Shown: positions 25,010-32,434 of the stretch, one piece after another | Layout: every line of letters begins with the position of its first letter | Numbering within the stretch: the first letter of the stretch is position 1 | From: Clostridiales bacterium | GTDB lineage: Bacteria > Bacillota > Clostridia > Saccharofermentanales > Saccharofermentanaceae | DNA length: 43,353 nt | Direction: 5' to 3' | Assembly: GCA_017515465.1 (NCBI GenBank) | Contig: JAFWFV010000032.1 | Location: 1-43,353, forward strand | The notes under the pieces: generated by a model | The model's database searches: none | What the model was told of the DNA's origin: nothing | The model's input: the letters and a program-made list of their open reading frames with translations, nothing else | Made by a program: the position numbers and the translations under genes

Positions 25010-25594
25010 TCAGAGGGAATCCACCCATTTCTTTATCTGCGCGGGGGAGGCATTTACTGCAAATCTCCTGCCGTCAAGCCAGTTGCCGCCTGTTGCATTC
25101 CTGGCCAGATCTATTCCGCTGTTTCCTATATCGCTGCTGCCCGACGTGCAGAAGGGGATCACCCTTGCAGTGCCAAAGCTGTAGCTCTCAACAAATGTAT
25201 CCATGATCCTGGGCTCCTGTCCGTGCCAGATGGGATAACCTATATAGACAGTGGTGTAGTCCTCCATGCTGATGGGGTCGCTGCTGATCCCGGGCCTGGC
25301 AGAATGATCGTTCTGCTCAACGGATGTCCTGGACCTCTGGTCATTCCAGTCCAGATCAGCATCAGTATAAGGCTCTGCCGGGATTATCTCATAGAGGTCG
25401 GCACCGGTATATTCCGCAATGACCTCAGCCACGCTCTTAGTATTCCCGCTGACTGAGAAATAGACCACCAGCGTCCTGCCGTCAGCAACTGTATCTCCCT
25501 GCTGCGGGGCAGCAGATGACGCAGTTGATGTGCAGCCTGCCATCACCAGCATGAGCGCTGCACCTAATAAAACGCTGATCAGTTTCTTTATCAT
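25010..25594 (-). CDS. Flavodoxin-domain lipoprotein
   Basis: The 194-residue precursor has a lipoprotein signal ending LVMAGC (C21), a short Ser/Ala linker, then a flavodoxin-like domain. The FMN phosphate loop is YFSVSGNTKS, and YIGYPIWHGQEPRIMDTF supplies the isoalloxazine-contacting region. Length and motifs fit the flavodoxin_4-type surface proteins of Clostridia. It probably carries electrons at the outer face of the membrane. GGAGGGG precedes the ATG, and a TATAAT (minus 25648-25643) gives its promoter. Confidence 0.82.
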   Translation of the reverse strand: MIKKLISVLLGAALMLVMAGCTSTASSAAPQQGDTVADGRTLVVYFSVSGNTKSVAEVIAEYTGADLYEIIPAEPYTDADLDWNDQRSRTSVEQNDHSARPGISSDPISMEDYTTVYIGYPIWHGQEPRIMDTFVESYSFGTARVIPFCTSGSSDIGNSGIDLARNATGGNWLDGRRFAVNASPAQIKKWVDSL

Positions 25595-25642
25595 CTGCCC
25601 CTCCTGATAGTGCCCATTGGCACCTGATCAAAATTCTTTTAC

Positions 25643-25648
25643 ATTATA
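25643..25648 (-). promoter_or_regulatory. -10 box of the flavodoxin lipoprotein gene
   Basis: Minus-strand TATAAT within GTGTATAATG predicts a start near 25636 and a leader of about 42 bases. It lies just downstream of the 51-bp repeat array, read in the transcription direction. Confidence 0.5.
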
Positions 25649-25690
25649 CACGGCACAGGTGACATGTGAAAGGCAGTTTTTTTTGGGGGG

Positions 25691-25912
25691 TGACAGCTGG
25701 TCTGAATAGTCAGACTAATGTTCAGGTAAATCGGTTTAGTCTGACAGCTGGTCTGAATAGTCAGACTAATGTTCAGGTAAATTGATTTAGTCTGACAGTT
25801 GGTCTGAATAATCAGACTAATGTTCAGGCAAATCGGTTTAGTCTGACAGCTGGTCTGAATAGTCAGACTAATGTTCAGGTAAATCGGTTTAGTCTGACAG
25901 CTGGTCTGAATA
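25691..25912. repeat. Tandem array of a 51-bp repeat, 4 copies plus a partial
   Basis: Units begin at 25691, 25742, 25793 and 25844, with an 18-base partial at 25895. Each starts TGACAGCTGGTCTGAATAG and copies differ at only a few positions (copy 3 most). Within a unit GTCTGA and TCAGAC form a short hairpin. Across unit borders GTCAGACTAA pairs perfectly with TTAGTCTGAC over a 17-base loop, so alternative hairpins compete. The array fills the 349-base gap between the flavodoxin promoter and the end of the 25944 gene. There are no spacers, so it is not CRISPR. No frame is open through it. Confidence 0.9.
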
Positions 25913-25943
25913 CCTCAGCCTCGCCTGCAGTTCAGGAGCATTA

Positions 25944-26600
25944 TCAGGGTTCCTTCGGCGGCTTTTCGCCAAATGATATGCTGACATCATCCTCGGTGTA
26001 GGATATGTAGTAGATGCCTACATATTCCTCGCCCTTGGCATCGCCGTCAACACCTGCGATATAGATCTCACCACCGTCATCGTTTACATCGTACATGGAA
26101 AACTGGAAGCAGAGCTGATTTCTGCCGTTGACCCTCGAGGTGTAGTTCCTGTAGTGGCTGTCCTGTGAAGCGAAATCCGAGTATCTCTCCATGTCGGATG
26201 AAGAGGTGTTCTCTATCCTGCACCGGGAGAGGAACTCCTCCAGATCCTCCTCATCCAGGTCGTTGCGGTCCACCACATCGTCTGCAAGCATATCGTACAG
26301 ATCATCGTGGTCGCTGGCAAGCACAGCCTGAGCGAGGATTCCTTTGTCAACGTCCATCCTGTTGTAGTTGCTGTCCATGACTTTCCCGCCGATAAAGAAA
26401 AAGGCTATGATGAGCCACGGGGCAGCCAGCATGATGATGCCGATCCAGAGGCCGACCTTGGCAGTCTTCTTACCCTCTTTCTTTGCACGGGATGACCGTA
26501 CCAGAGAGATTATGATGAGCGCTACGGCGATCAGTGTGAGCACTCCCGCTATTATCAGCGCTATCGTTCCGAGTACTATGTTAAGTAAGACTATTGACAT
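25944..26600 (-). CDS. Membrane-anchored protein with extracytoplasmic domain
   Basis: The 218-residue protein has two N-terminal hydrophobic helices (about residues 5-33 and 47-70) separated by a basic loop (RSSRAKKEGKK). An acidic soluble domain follows, in which ASDHDDLYDMLADDVVDR and DEEDLEEFLSR resemble DUF5104-type extracytoplasmic proteins. That match is tentative. It is 21 bases downstream of the 26622 lipoprotein gene and probably shares its transcript. No enzyme motif is seen. Confidence 0.65.
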   Translation of the reverse strand: MSIVLLNIVLGTIALIIAGVLTLIAVALIIISLVRSSRAKKEGKKTAKVGLWIGIIMLAAPWLIIAFFFIGGKVMDSNYNRMDVDKGILAQAVLASDHDDLYDMLADDVVDRNDLDEEDLEEFLSRCRIENTSSSDMERYSDFASQDSHYRNYTSRVNGRNQLCFQFSMYDVNDDGGEIYIAGVDGDAKGEEYVGIYYISYTEDDVSISFGEKPPKEP

Positions 26601-26621
26601 GCCTGTTTACCTTCCGTTTGC

Positions 26622-27470
26622 TCATTCCTGAACTGCAGTGACGACGGTTATATCTTCCTGGCCGGGGGCTATCTCATTCGTGACACTTGCAGGAGTAAAC
26701 ACGAGCCCGCCATCAGTCAGTTTGACCGTTCCTAATGTGACCTTATCGCCGCCAAACTCACGCCTGGAAACAGCGAGGACATCCTCAGCCGCACCCTCTA
26801 TCCAGTAATCGTATTCACCGCGGTCATTGAGCATGTAACCCTGATCGTTAACCACGTCGTAGACAACGATCATGGTCGATATTATGCCGCTGCCTGCGGT
26901 CACGGTGGTGCACAGTTCGGGATGTCCGTCACCGTTGATATCGCACTCTATTGCAGGTGCCGGGAACGTTCCCATGAGAGTAATGTGTTCGCTGATATAC
27001 GCACTGAGCGGTTCGTACATGGTAGTCATTGTCGTGGACTCTGTTGTCACGACCGGATCAGCGGTGGTCTCGACCGTCTTCTCTCTAAGCTCCTTGAATC
27101 CGTGGGTAGGAGTGGTGATCTCGCAGCTGTCCCATCCGCTGCCGTGGCCTTCACTGAATCCTGATACCTCAAATGTTCCGAAGTATGTATCATGGTCCTC
27201 TGCCTTTACAGAATAGTATCCCGTAGCGGTAAAGTCGGTGCGCGAGTAAGGAGTCCCCTCCGTTTCGTACGCAGTGATCTCCTCCACCGTTACATCGGGT
27301 TCTGATCTGGTGTATCTGGTATTGATCTCAAAACTGACTGCAGCCTTTGTCAGAGAGGTAAACAGCTTCCTCTCTGAATTGGTGAGTTCCTTGGACTTTC
27401 TGTCCGAACATCCGAACAATGACAAAGAGACAGCGATTACCGTTATCAGACAGACTATGCGCTTACCCAT
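26622..27470 (-). CDS. Lipoprotein with a single DxNxDGxxE calcium-type loop
   Basis: The ATG at 27470 follows GGGGG; an in-frame GTG upstream overlaps that site. The 282-residue precursor has a lipobox LFGC near residue 21, a beta-rich N-terminal part, a Thr/Glu-rich linker and a C-terminal part. In the latter DINGDGHPEL resembles the calcium loop of FG-GAP or dockerin-like repeats. One loop alone does not make a propeller. It is probably surface exposed. An extended -10 (TGTTATAAT, 27512-27504) lies upstream, and the gene leads the 25944 gene. Confidence 0.7.
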   Translation of the reverse strand: MGKRIVCLITVIAVSLSLFGCSDRKSKELTNSERKLFTSLTKAAVSFEINTRYTRSEPDVTVEEITAYETEGTPYSRTDFTATGYYSVKAEDHDTYFGTFEVSGFSEGHGSGWDSCEITTPTHGFKELREKTVETTADPVVTTESTTMTTMYEPLSAYISEHITLMGTFPAPAIECDINGDGHPELCTTVTAGSGIISTMIVVYDVVNDQGYMLNDRGEYDYWIEGAAEDVLAVSRREFGGDKVTLGTVKLTDGGLVFTPASVTNEIAPGQEDITVVTAVQE

Positions 27471-27503
27471 GATAATATCCCCCACCCTTGTTGTTATGCT
27501 GCT

Positions 27504-27512
27504 ATTATAACA
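27504..27512 (-). promoter_or_regulatory. Extended -10 promoter of the 27470 lipoprotein gene
   Basis: TGTTATAAT on the minus strand predicts a start near 27497, a 27-base leader. It lies 22 bases past the radical SAM stop codon. No terminator was seen between them. Confidence 0.55.
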
Positions 27513-27534
27513 TGCCGTCAGATCAGAGCAATTT

Positions 27535-28296
27535 TCATCTCCCGTACCTCCTCAGTAGATCGATGATGTCAGTCTCATAGACGTTCCCGTTCATCAGTTC
27601 CACGTCACCGTTCGGCGAGAAGGATACGGCACGGACATCAGTGGGATCCTCCACGTAGGGCGATGTTATCACTGTGTTCTCATCAAAATACTCACCAAGG
27701 TACTTGAGGGCATTCCCCGACGGAAAGATAACGTTGCCCTGACCTGTGGGGATGTTCAGATGACTGAACCTGCTCAGGATCTCACGGGTCCTGTTGTTGT
27801 AGGGATTGTCGTCTTCGCGGTTCACCAGCCATGCCGGGGACAGCTCCACCGGGATCTTTTCCCTTACTGCGCACTCCGCAAAATACATGACGGGTTCCAG
27901 CGGGATGGTCTCCTGATGGAAAGCATCAACGGACAAGAGCAGATCGTTCACGCCGCTTGCCGCAAGCCTGCACGCAACCTCAGAGATCTTCTCCTCCGAC
28001 CTCGAAAAGAAACCGTTTGTTATCAGCTGCCTGTCAGGGATGCCCTCCTCCTTTGCAGCGTTGTGGATGGCATAAACAACATCCGGATAGAGGAGCGGCT
28101 CCCCTCCGAAGGTCATGAGCGACTTGATCCGGAAGTGGCTGCAGATCTTTCTGACAGCATCTGCCGCCACGTCAGCATCGATGTGTCCCCTGCATCCGGC
28201 ATGGTCTCCCTCCGAGCAATGCCTGCACCTCCCCGTGCATGCCATTGTCACGGTGAACTCGATCCTCTCCAGGTTTTTCAAATAATCGTGAAACAT
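27535..28296 (-). CDS. Radical SAM enzyme without an evident SPASM domain
   Basis: The ATG at 28296 follows AGGAGG; the frame is open further to 28341 but that part contains the ribosome-binding site. The 253-residue protein has the cluster motif C20-x3-C24-x2-C27, the GGEP motif (TFGGEPLLYP) and a TIM-barrel-like middle part. Extra cysteines C35 or so in EGDHAGC are close by. The C-terminal VSFSPNGDVELMNGNVYE recalls the start of an auxiliary cluster domain, but its cysteines are missing, so only one iron-sulfur cluster is expected. The substrate is unknown. A peptide-modifying role cannot be excluded, but no precursor or RRE domain is adjacent. Confidence 0.8.
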   Translation of the reverse strand: MFHDYLKNLERIEFTVTMACTGRCRHCSEGDHAGCRGHIDADVAADAVRKICSHFRIKSLMTFGGEPLLYPDVVYAIHNAAKEEGIPDRQLITNGFFSRSEEKISEVACRLAASGVNDLLLSVDAFHQETIPLEPVMYFAECAVREKIPVELSPAWLVNREDDNPYNNRTREILSRFSHLNIPTGQGNVIFPSGNALKYLGEYFDENTVITSPYVEDPTDVRAVSFSPNGDVELMNGNVYETDIIDLLRRYGR

Positions 28297-28452
28297 AAAA
28301 AAGAACCTCCTTTCACGAACAACGATAAGTGTCACGGCCATTAGCCGCGAACTGTTCTGTCATTCATGATGAGATTCCAGGGTTCTTATCATTATTAACC
28401 CCGCCATAAGGCGTCGCGGAAGCAGGACGCGAATAACTAATTACCCTGCTTC
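28297..28452 (-). promoter_or_regulatory. Long structured 5' leader of the radical SAM gene
   Basis: The predicted transcript starts near 28452, 156 bases before the ATG. It opens with a perfect 8-bp stem (28445-28452 with 28419-28426, GAAGCAGG read on minus). Smaller hairpins follow (CGCC-ttat-GGCG near 28400-28412). Three short overlapping frames follow: 28392-28360, 28367-28341 and one starting 28341 in frame with the enzyme. No known riboswitch class was recognised. Confidence 0.4.
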
Positions 28453-28458
28453 ACGTAA

Positions 28459-28512
28459 CTTATACCACAGTTCCGGGCTGATTGTCAAAGATCAGGACTT
28501 GTGCGTTATAAT
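28459..28512. promoter_or_regulatory. Divergent promoters with overlapping -35 boxes
   Basis: Minus strand: TTGACA (28488-28483), 18-base spacer, TATAAG (28464-28459), for the radical SAM gene. Plus strand: TTGTCA (28482-28487), 19-base spacer, TATAAT (28507-28512), for the GNAT-nitroreductase gene. The two -35 hexamers occupy the same seven base pairs. Confidence 0.65.
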
Positions 28513-28536
28513 GCTTACAAAACACAAAGGAGCATA

Positions 28537-29520
28537 ATGATCATGATCAGGTTCATAGAAGATCCTGCAGAGCGCAGGAAGATCTCACGCTATATACTGG
28601 AATCACTAAGGGAATGGTTCGAGGTGGATGAGAGCAGGGAAGGATACATCGAAGGATCCGCAGATTGGCCTTTCTGGGCATACTTTGAAGGTGATGCATG
28701 CGAGGGCTTTCTCTGTCTCAAGGAGACGGGAGACAAGACAATGGAACTGGCGGTAATGGGCGTTCTGAAGACCTCACACAGGAAAGGAATCGGCAGGCGA
28801 TTGTTCGCCGCAGCCAGAGACTATGCATCACAAAAGGGATATGAGTTCATCCAGGTCAAGACGGTCCGCTCGGGCATGTACGACGACTATGACATCACCA
28901 ACGCCTTTTACAGGAGCCTCGGATTCAAGGAATTGGAGGTCCTGGAGGATTACTGGGATGAGGCCAACCCCTGCCAGATCTACGTAATGTCCTTGAAGAG
29001 CGCCGTAAACACCATAGCTTCCCGTCACAGCTACCGCGGAACATATTCCCCTGACCCGGTTCCGGAGGATGATCTCCTGACCATAGCCCGTGCCGGCATC
29101 GACGCCCCCTCCGGCTGCAACAAACAGACGACTGACGTGATCATAGTAAATGACCCGGATACCCTCTCAAAGATAAAGGAGATCATAGATCCTCCGGTGG
29201 CCCGGACGGCTCCTGCCATGATCATCGTACTGACCAGGAGGATCAATGCTTACCGTGACAGATGCTTCGCCATACAGGATTACTCTGCTGCAATAGAGAA
29301 CATGCTTTTGGCCATAGTGGAACTGGGATATCAGAGTTGCTGGTATGAGGGTCACATCACCGACGAGGACCGCATCTGCGACAGGATCGCCTCGATATTA
29401 AACGTTCCGGATGAATACGATGTTGTATGTCTCCTCCCTGTAGGCAGAGCCGTGGAAGATTTCCATGCGCCAAGCAAGAAACCCGTAACGGAGAGAGTAA
29501 AGTTCAACAGCTGGTCGTAA
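28537..29520 (+). CDS. GNAT acetyltransferase-nitroreductase fusion
   Basis: AAAGGAG precedes two possible starts, ATG 28537 (spacing 4) and ATG 28543 (spacing 10); the first is used here. The 327-residue protein joins a GNAT domain (about residues 1-150; HRKGIGRRLFAAARDYA is the acetyl-CoA loop, then FYRSLGF) to a nitroreductase-like FMN domain (about 165-327; ARAGIDAPSGCNKQ, IENMLLAIVELGYQSCWYEG). Both halves look intact. The pair may act in sequence on one compound, for example reducing and acetylating an amine or nitro group. I know of no characterised protein with this order. It is divergent from the radical SAM gene. Confidence 0.8.
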   Translation: MIMIRFIEDPAERRKISRYILESLREWFEVDESREGYIEGSADWPFWAYFEGDACEGFLCLKETGDKTMELAVMGVLKTSHRKGIGRRLFAAARDYASQKGYEFIQVKTVRSGMYDDYDITNAFYRSLGFKELEVLEDYWDEANPCQIYVMSLKSAVNTIASRHSYRGTYSPDPVPEDDLLTIARAGIDAPSGCNKQTTDVIIVNDPDTLSKIKEIIDPPVARTAPAMIIVLTRRINAYRDRCFAIQDYSAAIENMLLAIVELGYQSCWYEGHITDEDRICDRIASILNVPDEYDVVCLLPVGRAVEDFHAPSKKPVTERVKFNSWS

Positions 29521-29530
29521 GGCGGACCCT

Positions 29531-30103
29531 TCAGATCTCCCTGTTTCGTGAGATCTTGTCCAGGTATTTTCCCCTGATAGACAGGCCGATGGTTCCGTCC
29601 GAGATCAGGGCAGTAATGTATCCGGTCAGGCTGATGTCGAATCCGACCTTGTTCAAATAGAATACTGCCAGGATCAGCTTGATGATGTCAGTTGCAATGA
29701 GTAGCCAGAAGAGCATCCATGTGTTTTTGCTGCCAAGGTCCCTGCCTATGGCCAGATAGATCAGGAGCAGTATCTTGGCTCCGTTCAGAAAGCTGATGCA
29801 GATCATCAGTGCGTGTGATGCATAGTAGAAGTTATCGATGAAGATCGTCAGCAGACATACCGCAACATTCAATATCAGGAACAGTTTGTAATATAGTGCT
29901 GCCTGCTTGGAATACTGCTTCAGCAGATGAATAGCTCCCGTCACCAGCATGATGAAGACAAGTGCCATCAGGATGATGTTTGCAACAGATGAAGGCGAAT
30001 TGGGAAGCTCAATGATGAAACGCACGGCCGCGCCGATGGTGCCGGCCATCATCAATACCATCAGGATCAGATGGACTATCTTTACCGGGTTCTTGTTATC
30101 CAT
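29531..30103 (-). CDS. Membrane protein with about six helices
   Basis: The ATG at 30103 is 10 bases from GGAGG; an ATG at 30112 is too close to it. The 190-residue protein is hydrophobic, with about six helices from residue 8 onward, and ends with a charged tail (RGKYLDKISRNREI). No motif was recognised. It starts 25 bases after the end of the dCache-GGDEF gene and is probably in the same operon, which would suit a partner of that sensor. This is an inference from position. Confidence 0.65.
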   Translation of the reverse strand: MDNKNPVKIVHLILMVLMMAGTIGAAVRFIIELPNSPSSVANIILMALVFIMLVTGAIHLLKQYSKQAALYYKLFLILNVAVCLLTIFIDNFYYASHALMICISFLNGAKILLLIYLAIGRDLGSKNTWMLFWLLIATDIIKLILAVFYLNKVGFDISLTGYITALISDGTIGLSIRGKYLDKISRNREI

Positions 30104-30128
30104 TTTTATCATGCCTCCCTTATCTTTA

Positions 30129-31928
30129 TCAGATGTTATGATCTCTTCTGCCGCGGAGTGCGGATGAACGGCCGTCATGGGCATGTATCCTGAGCTTTTC
30201 CTCGTACATGAGCTGGTCTGCCCTGTCAAAGACATTCTGATACGTGTGATCGGTACCGCGCTCGAAGACGGCGCTTCCGACTGATATCGAGACTCTCTTA
30301 TCCAGATCGTCGGTGGACTGTCTCTCCTTGTCCAGCAGGTCTTTTAATGTCGCTACATGCTCATCGAGACGTGAGTACTCCACGCCTGTAAGTATTACCA
30401 CGAACTCATCTCCGCCGATCCTGAATACCGAACTCATGGGAAATGTCATGCAGAGGATCTTGGCAGCGCGCTTCAGTGCCAGGTCACCGGCCTTATGTCC
30501 GAAGTTATCGTTGATCAGCTTAAGGTAATTGAGATCGCACATCAATACGGCGAACTCGGCCGTGCCGGACCTGATCTGTTCATTGATGTATCCGGTTGTA
30601 TCATCGTATGCCGTCTTGTTCTTTACGCCGGTCAGTGAGTCGACATAGGCCAGGTTCTTCAACGCCACCAGGTCGCTGTTCTGCTTGTTCAGCGTCTCAG
30701 TGGTCATCTCGATCCTGCGGTTCTGGGCATCCAGGAGGGCCTTGTTGTCATTCTCCCTGGCGCGGATCTTGTCTATTGCGAGTCTGAAAGACCTGGAAAG
30801 CTCTCCGACCTCGTTGTTCTTCTCCGGAGGCAGGATGACGTCATATTCGCCCTTACTGATCTCCGTTGCAGCGGAGGTGAGTTTGAGCAGAGGATTGGTG
30901 ATGCGTGATGCCATGACCGCCGCAACGATGGCAAATACTATTGCGATCCCAACGGAAACGGAGGACATCAATATGATCGCATTTGTCCTCTCCGTAAATA
31001 TGCTGTCGTATCCGTCACAGAGGACGAACTTCATTCCGTTCCTGAGAGTAACGAATGCCATGACACGGTCTGCGCCGTGGTAATAATAACGGATGAGCGA
31101 ATCGCCGGTCTTCTCCTTATTCATCAGCTCAACATGTTCTATCAGCATGTCTTCATTGTCATTATGCAGATCGCCGCTGCCCAGATCATCGATATGGTAA
31201 TGGGCGCTGCCGTCGGCTTCCTTCAGGTACATGTAGCCTGACTCTTCGTATTTCAGTGTGTCCACCCATTCGAGGAGCCTGGAGAAATTAATGTCGATGC
31301 CGATGATCGCCACGGGAGTATCATCTATGAAGATAGGCTGAACATATGAGATCAGGTATTCGCCCACGCTGCCGTCAAAATAGGGCTTGGTCCACATCGC
31401 CTTGCCGTTCCTGATCGGTCCGTAATACCAGTCCTCAGCAACAGGATCCTGCTCGATCTCGATCTGCGTAAAGGGAATGATACCGAACTGCCCGTCCTCA
31501 CCGCGGGTATAGTAAACACCTTCCTCACGGTCGGTTGCACCGGTAATATCCAGTGTGTAGTGGATATACGCACCCTGAATGAACTCGTTGTCCGCCGTCA
31601 TGAAACGGATGAGATCGTCAGCGTCACGCACAATGGAGTCCCTGAGCTGTTCGTCCTCAGTGATCGAACTGACGTCAGGAACCTTGTTGGCGGTCCACCT
31701 GGACAGCGCCCCAACGGCATCCTCTATCCTGAGCAGTTCTGTATCCAGGTCGTCGGCACGCTCCTCGCAGAACAGGTTCATCTGAGTAACCGCACCCTGG
31801 GACAGGAGCTTGTTGACCAGCGCCGCACTGATGATGACCAGGCTCGTAGCCAGCAATATGATCCCGATCACGATGAGCAGGATCAATTTGGTACTGATGG
31901 ACAAAAACGCAGGTCTCTTATTTCTCAT
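30129..31928 (-). CDS. dCache-HAMP-GGDEF diguanylate cyclase
   Basis: The 599-residue protein has one N-terminal helix (about residues 10-35), an extracellular dCache-type sensor (about 40-285, including PVAIIGIDINFSRLLEWV and the YxP...D elements), and a second helix (about 287-315). HAMP (RITNPLLKLTSAATEISKG), a coiled coil and a GGDEF domain follow. The active-site loop RIGGDEF is intact (residues 505-509), with DLNYLKLINDNFGHKAGD upstream. It should make cyclic di-GMP in response to an external small molecule, often an amino acid for dCache. No inhibitory RxxD is seen before the loop. Its ATG has no Shine-Dalgarno and follows a -10 box by nine bases. Confidence 0.9.
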   Translation of the reverse strand: MRNKRPAFLSISTKLILLIVIGIILLATSLVIISAALVNKLLSQGAVTQMNLFCEERADDLDTELLRIEDAVGALSRWTANKVPDVSSITEDEQLRDSIVRDADDLIRFMTADNEFIQGAYIHYTLDITGATDREEGVYYTRGEDGQFGIIPFTQIEIEQDPVAEDWYYGPIRNGKAMWTKPYFDGSVGEYLISYVQPIFIDDTPVAIIGIDINFSRLLEWVDTLKYEESGYMYLKEADGSAHYHIDDLGSGDLHNDNEDMLIEHVELMNKEKTGDSLIRYYYHGADRVMAFVTLRNGMKFVLCDGYDSIFTERTNAIILMSSVSVGIAIVFAIVAAVMASRITNPLLKLTSAATEISKGEYDVILPPEKNNEVGELSRSFRLAIDKIRARENDNKALLDAQNRRIEMTTETLNKQNSDLVALKNLAYVDSLTGVKNKTAYDDTTGYINEQIRSGTAEFAVLMCDLNYLKLINDNFGHKAGDLALKRAAKILCMTFPMSSVFRIGGDEFVVILTGVEYSRLDEHVATLKDLLDKERQSTDDLDKRVSISVGSAVFERGTDHTYQNVFDRADQLMYEEKLRIHAHDGRSSALRGRRDHNI

Positions 31929-31930
31929 GA

Positions 31931-31943
31931 TTATTACATTATA
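31931..31943 (-). promoter_or_regulatory. -10 box giving a near-leaderless dCache-GGDEF transcript
   Basis: TATAAT on minus 31943-31938 predicts a start at about 31931, three bases before the ATG at 31928. The intervening GTAATAATC has no ribosome-binding site. Confidence 0.5.
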
Positions 31944-32144
31944 ATCCCATTCCCCGTCAGTTTCACGGTGGAGTTGTATTTATTATTGGGGGCCGGGGCT
32001 TACTACCAGAGAAAATGAGGTTTACTACAAAAAAATATTCGTAGTAAATTGTCAGATTGTTCGTATACCAGAGAAAAACGGGTTTACTACCAAAAATTTT
32101 GGTATTTATCCTGGATTATTCTGGTATTTGAATGGTTTAACGCC
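31944..32144. repeat. AT-rich intergenic region with two 25-bp direct repeats and hairpins
   Basis: Two direct repeats, 32004-32028 and 32066-32090, begin TACCAGAGAAAA and end GGTTTACTAC; 22 of 25 bases match. Between and after them are inverted repeats: TTTACTAC with GTAGTAAA (32021-32028, 32041-32048) and TACCAAAA with TTTTGGTA (32088-32104). No frame of note is open. The region lies downstream of the frameshifted gene and upstream of the dCache-GGDEF promoter. It may contain a terminator for the 33.8 kb operon, since the last hairpin is A/T-rich, but no clear T-tract stem was found. Confidence 0.6.
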
Positions 32145-32434
32145 TCAGTTAGTTATGTCCGTACTCTCAGAAAGATAGTCCATCCATGAGACCACGAACT
32201 CCGGACCATTGTAGTACCTGGCCTCGACCTCTTTGCCCTCAGGGATGTATCTCCATGAACCGAACTCGACCAGGGGTTCGGGGTATCTTTCGGTTCCGTG
32301 CAATGACAGATCCTTCATGGCTTCGATCACGATATCCCGCTTTTCCTCATCCGTTTCAGCATTCTGAAATTCAAGGGAATTCAGGCCATGAATGCAAGTG
32401 AGAGTGAGAGCAATAGGACAGATAATCTCTTCAT
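32145..32434 (-). pseudogene. Small exported protein broken by a frameshift
   Basis: From ATG 32434 the frame reads a good signal peptide (MKRLSVLLLSLSLAFMA) and then stops at TGA 32383-32381. A second frame, open across that stop, encodes the rest (GLNSLEFQNAETDEEKRD onward, about 79 residues to 32145). Joining them needs a shift of one base close to 32385. The result would be an exported protein of about 95 residues with a Trp/Tyr-rich domain (VEFGSWRYIPEGKEVEARYY). The ATG shares a base with the stop of the upstream gene (TGATG). It may be a recent pseudogene or a sequencing error; programmed shifting is unlikely, as no slippery run is seen. Confidence 0.65.

Noticed and set aside
25691..25912. 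Possible CRISPR array
   Set aside because: The 51-bp units abut one another with no variable spacers, and no cas genes are present.
25955..26600. Firm DUF5104 assignment for the 25944 protein
   Set aside because: Only short acidic segments resemble that family by eye; left as tentative.
27535..28296. Radical SAM protein as the maturase of the double-glycine peptides
   Set aside because: It is at least 8 kb from each peptide, has no RRE domain or intact SPASM cysteines, and two of the three cores have no cysteine. Not excluded, but unsupported.
28501..28536. GTG at 28501 as the start of the GNAT-nitroreductase gene
   Set aside because: It lies within the promoter, upstream of the -10 box, and an AAAGGAG site directs the start to 28537 or 28543.
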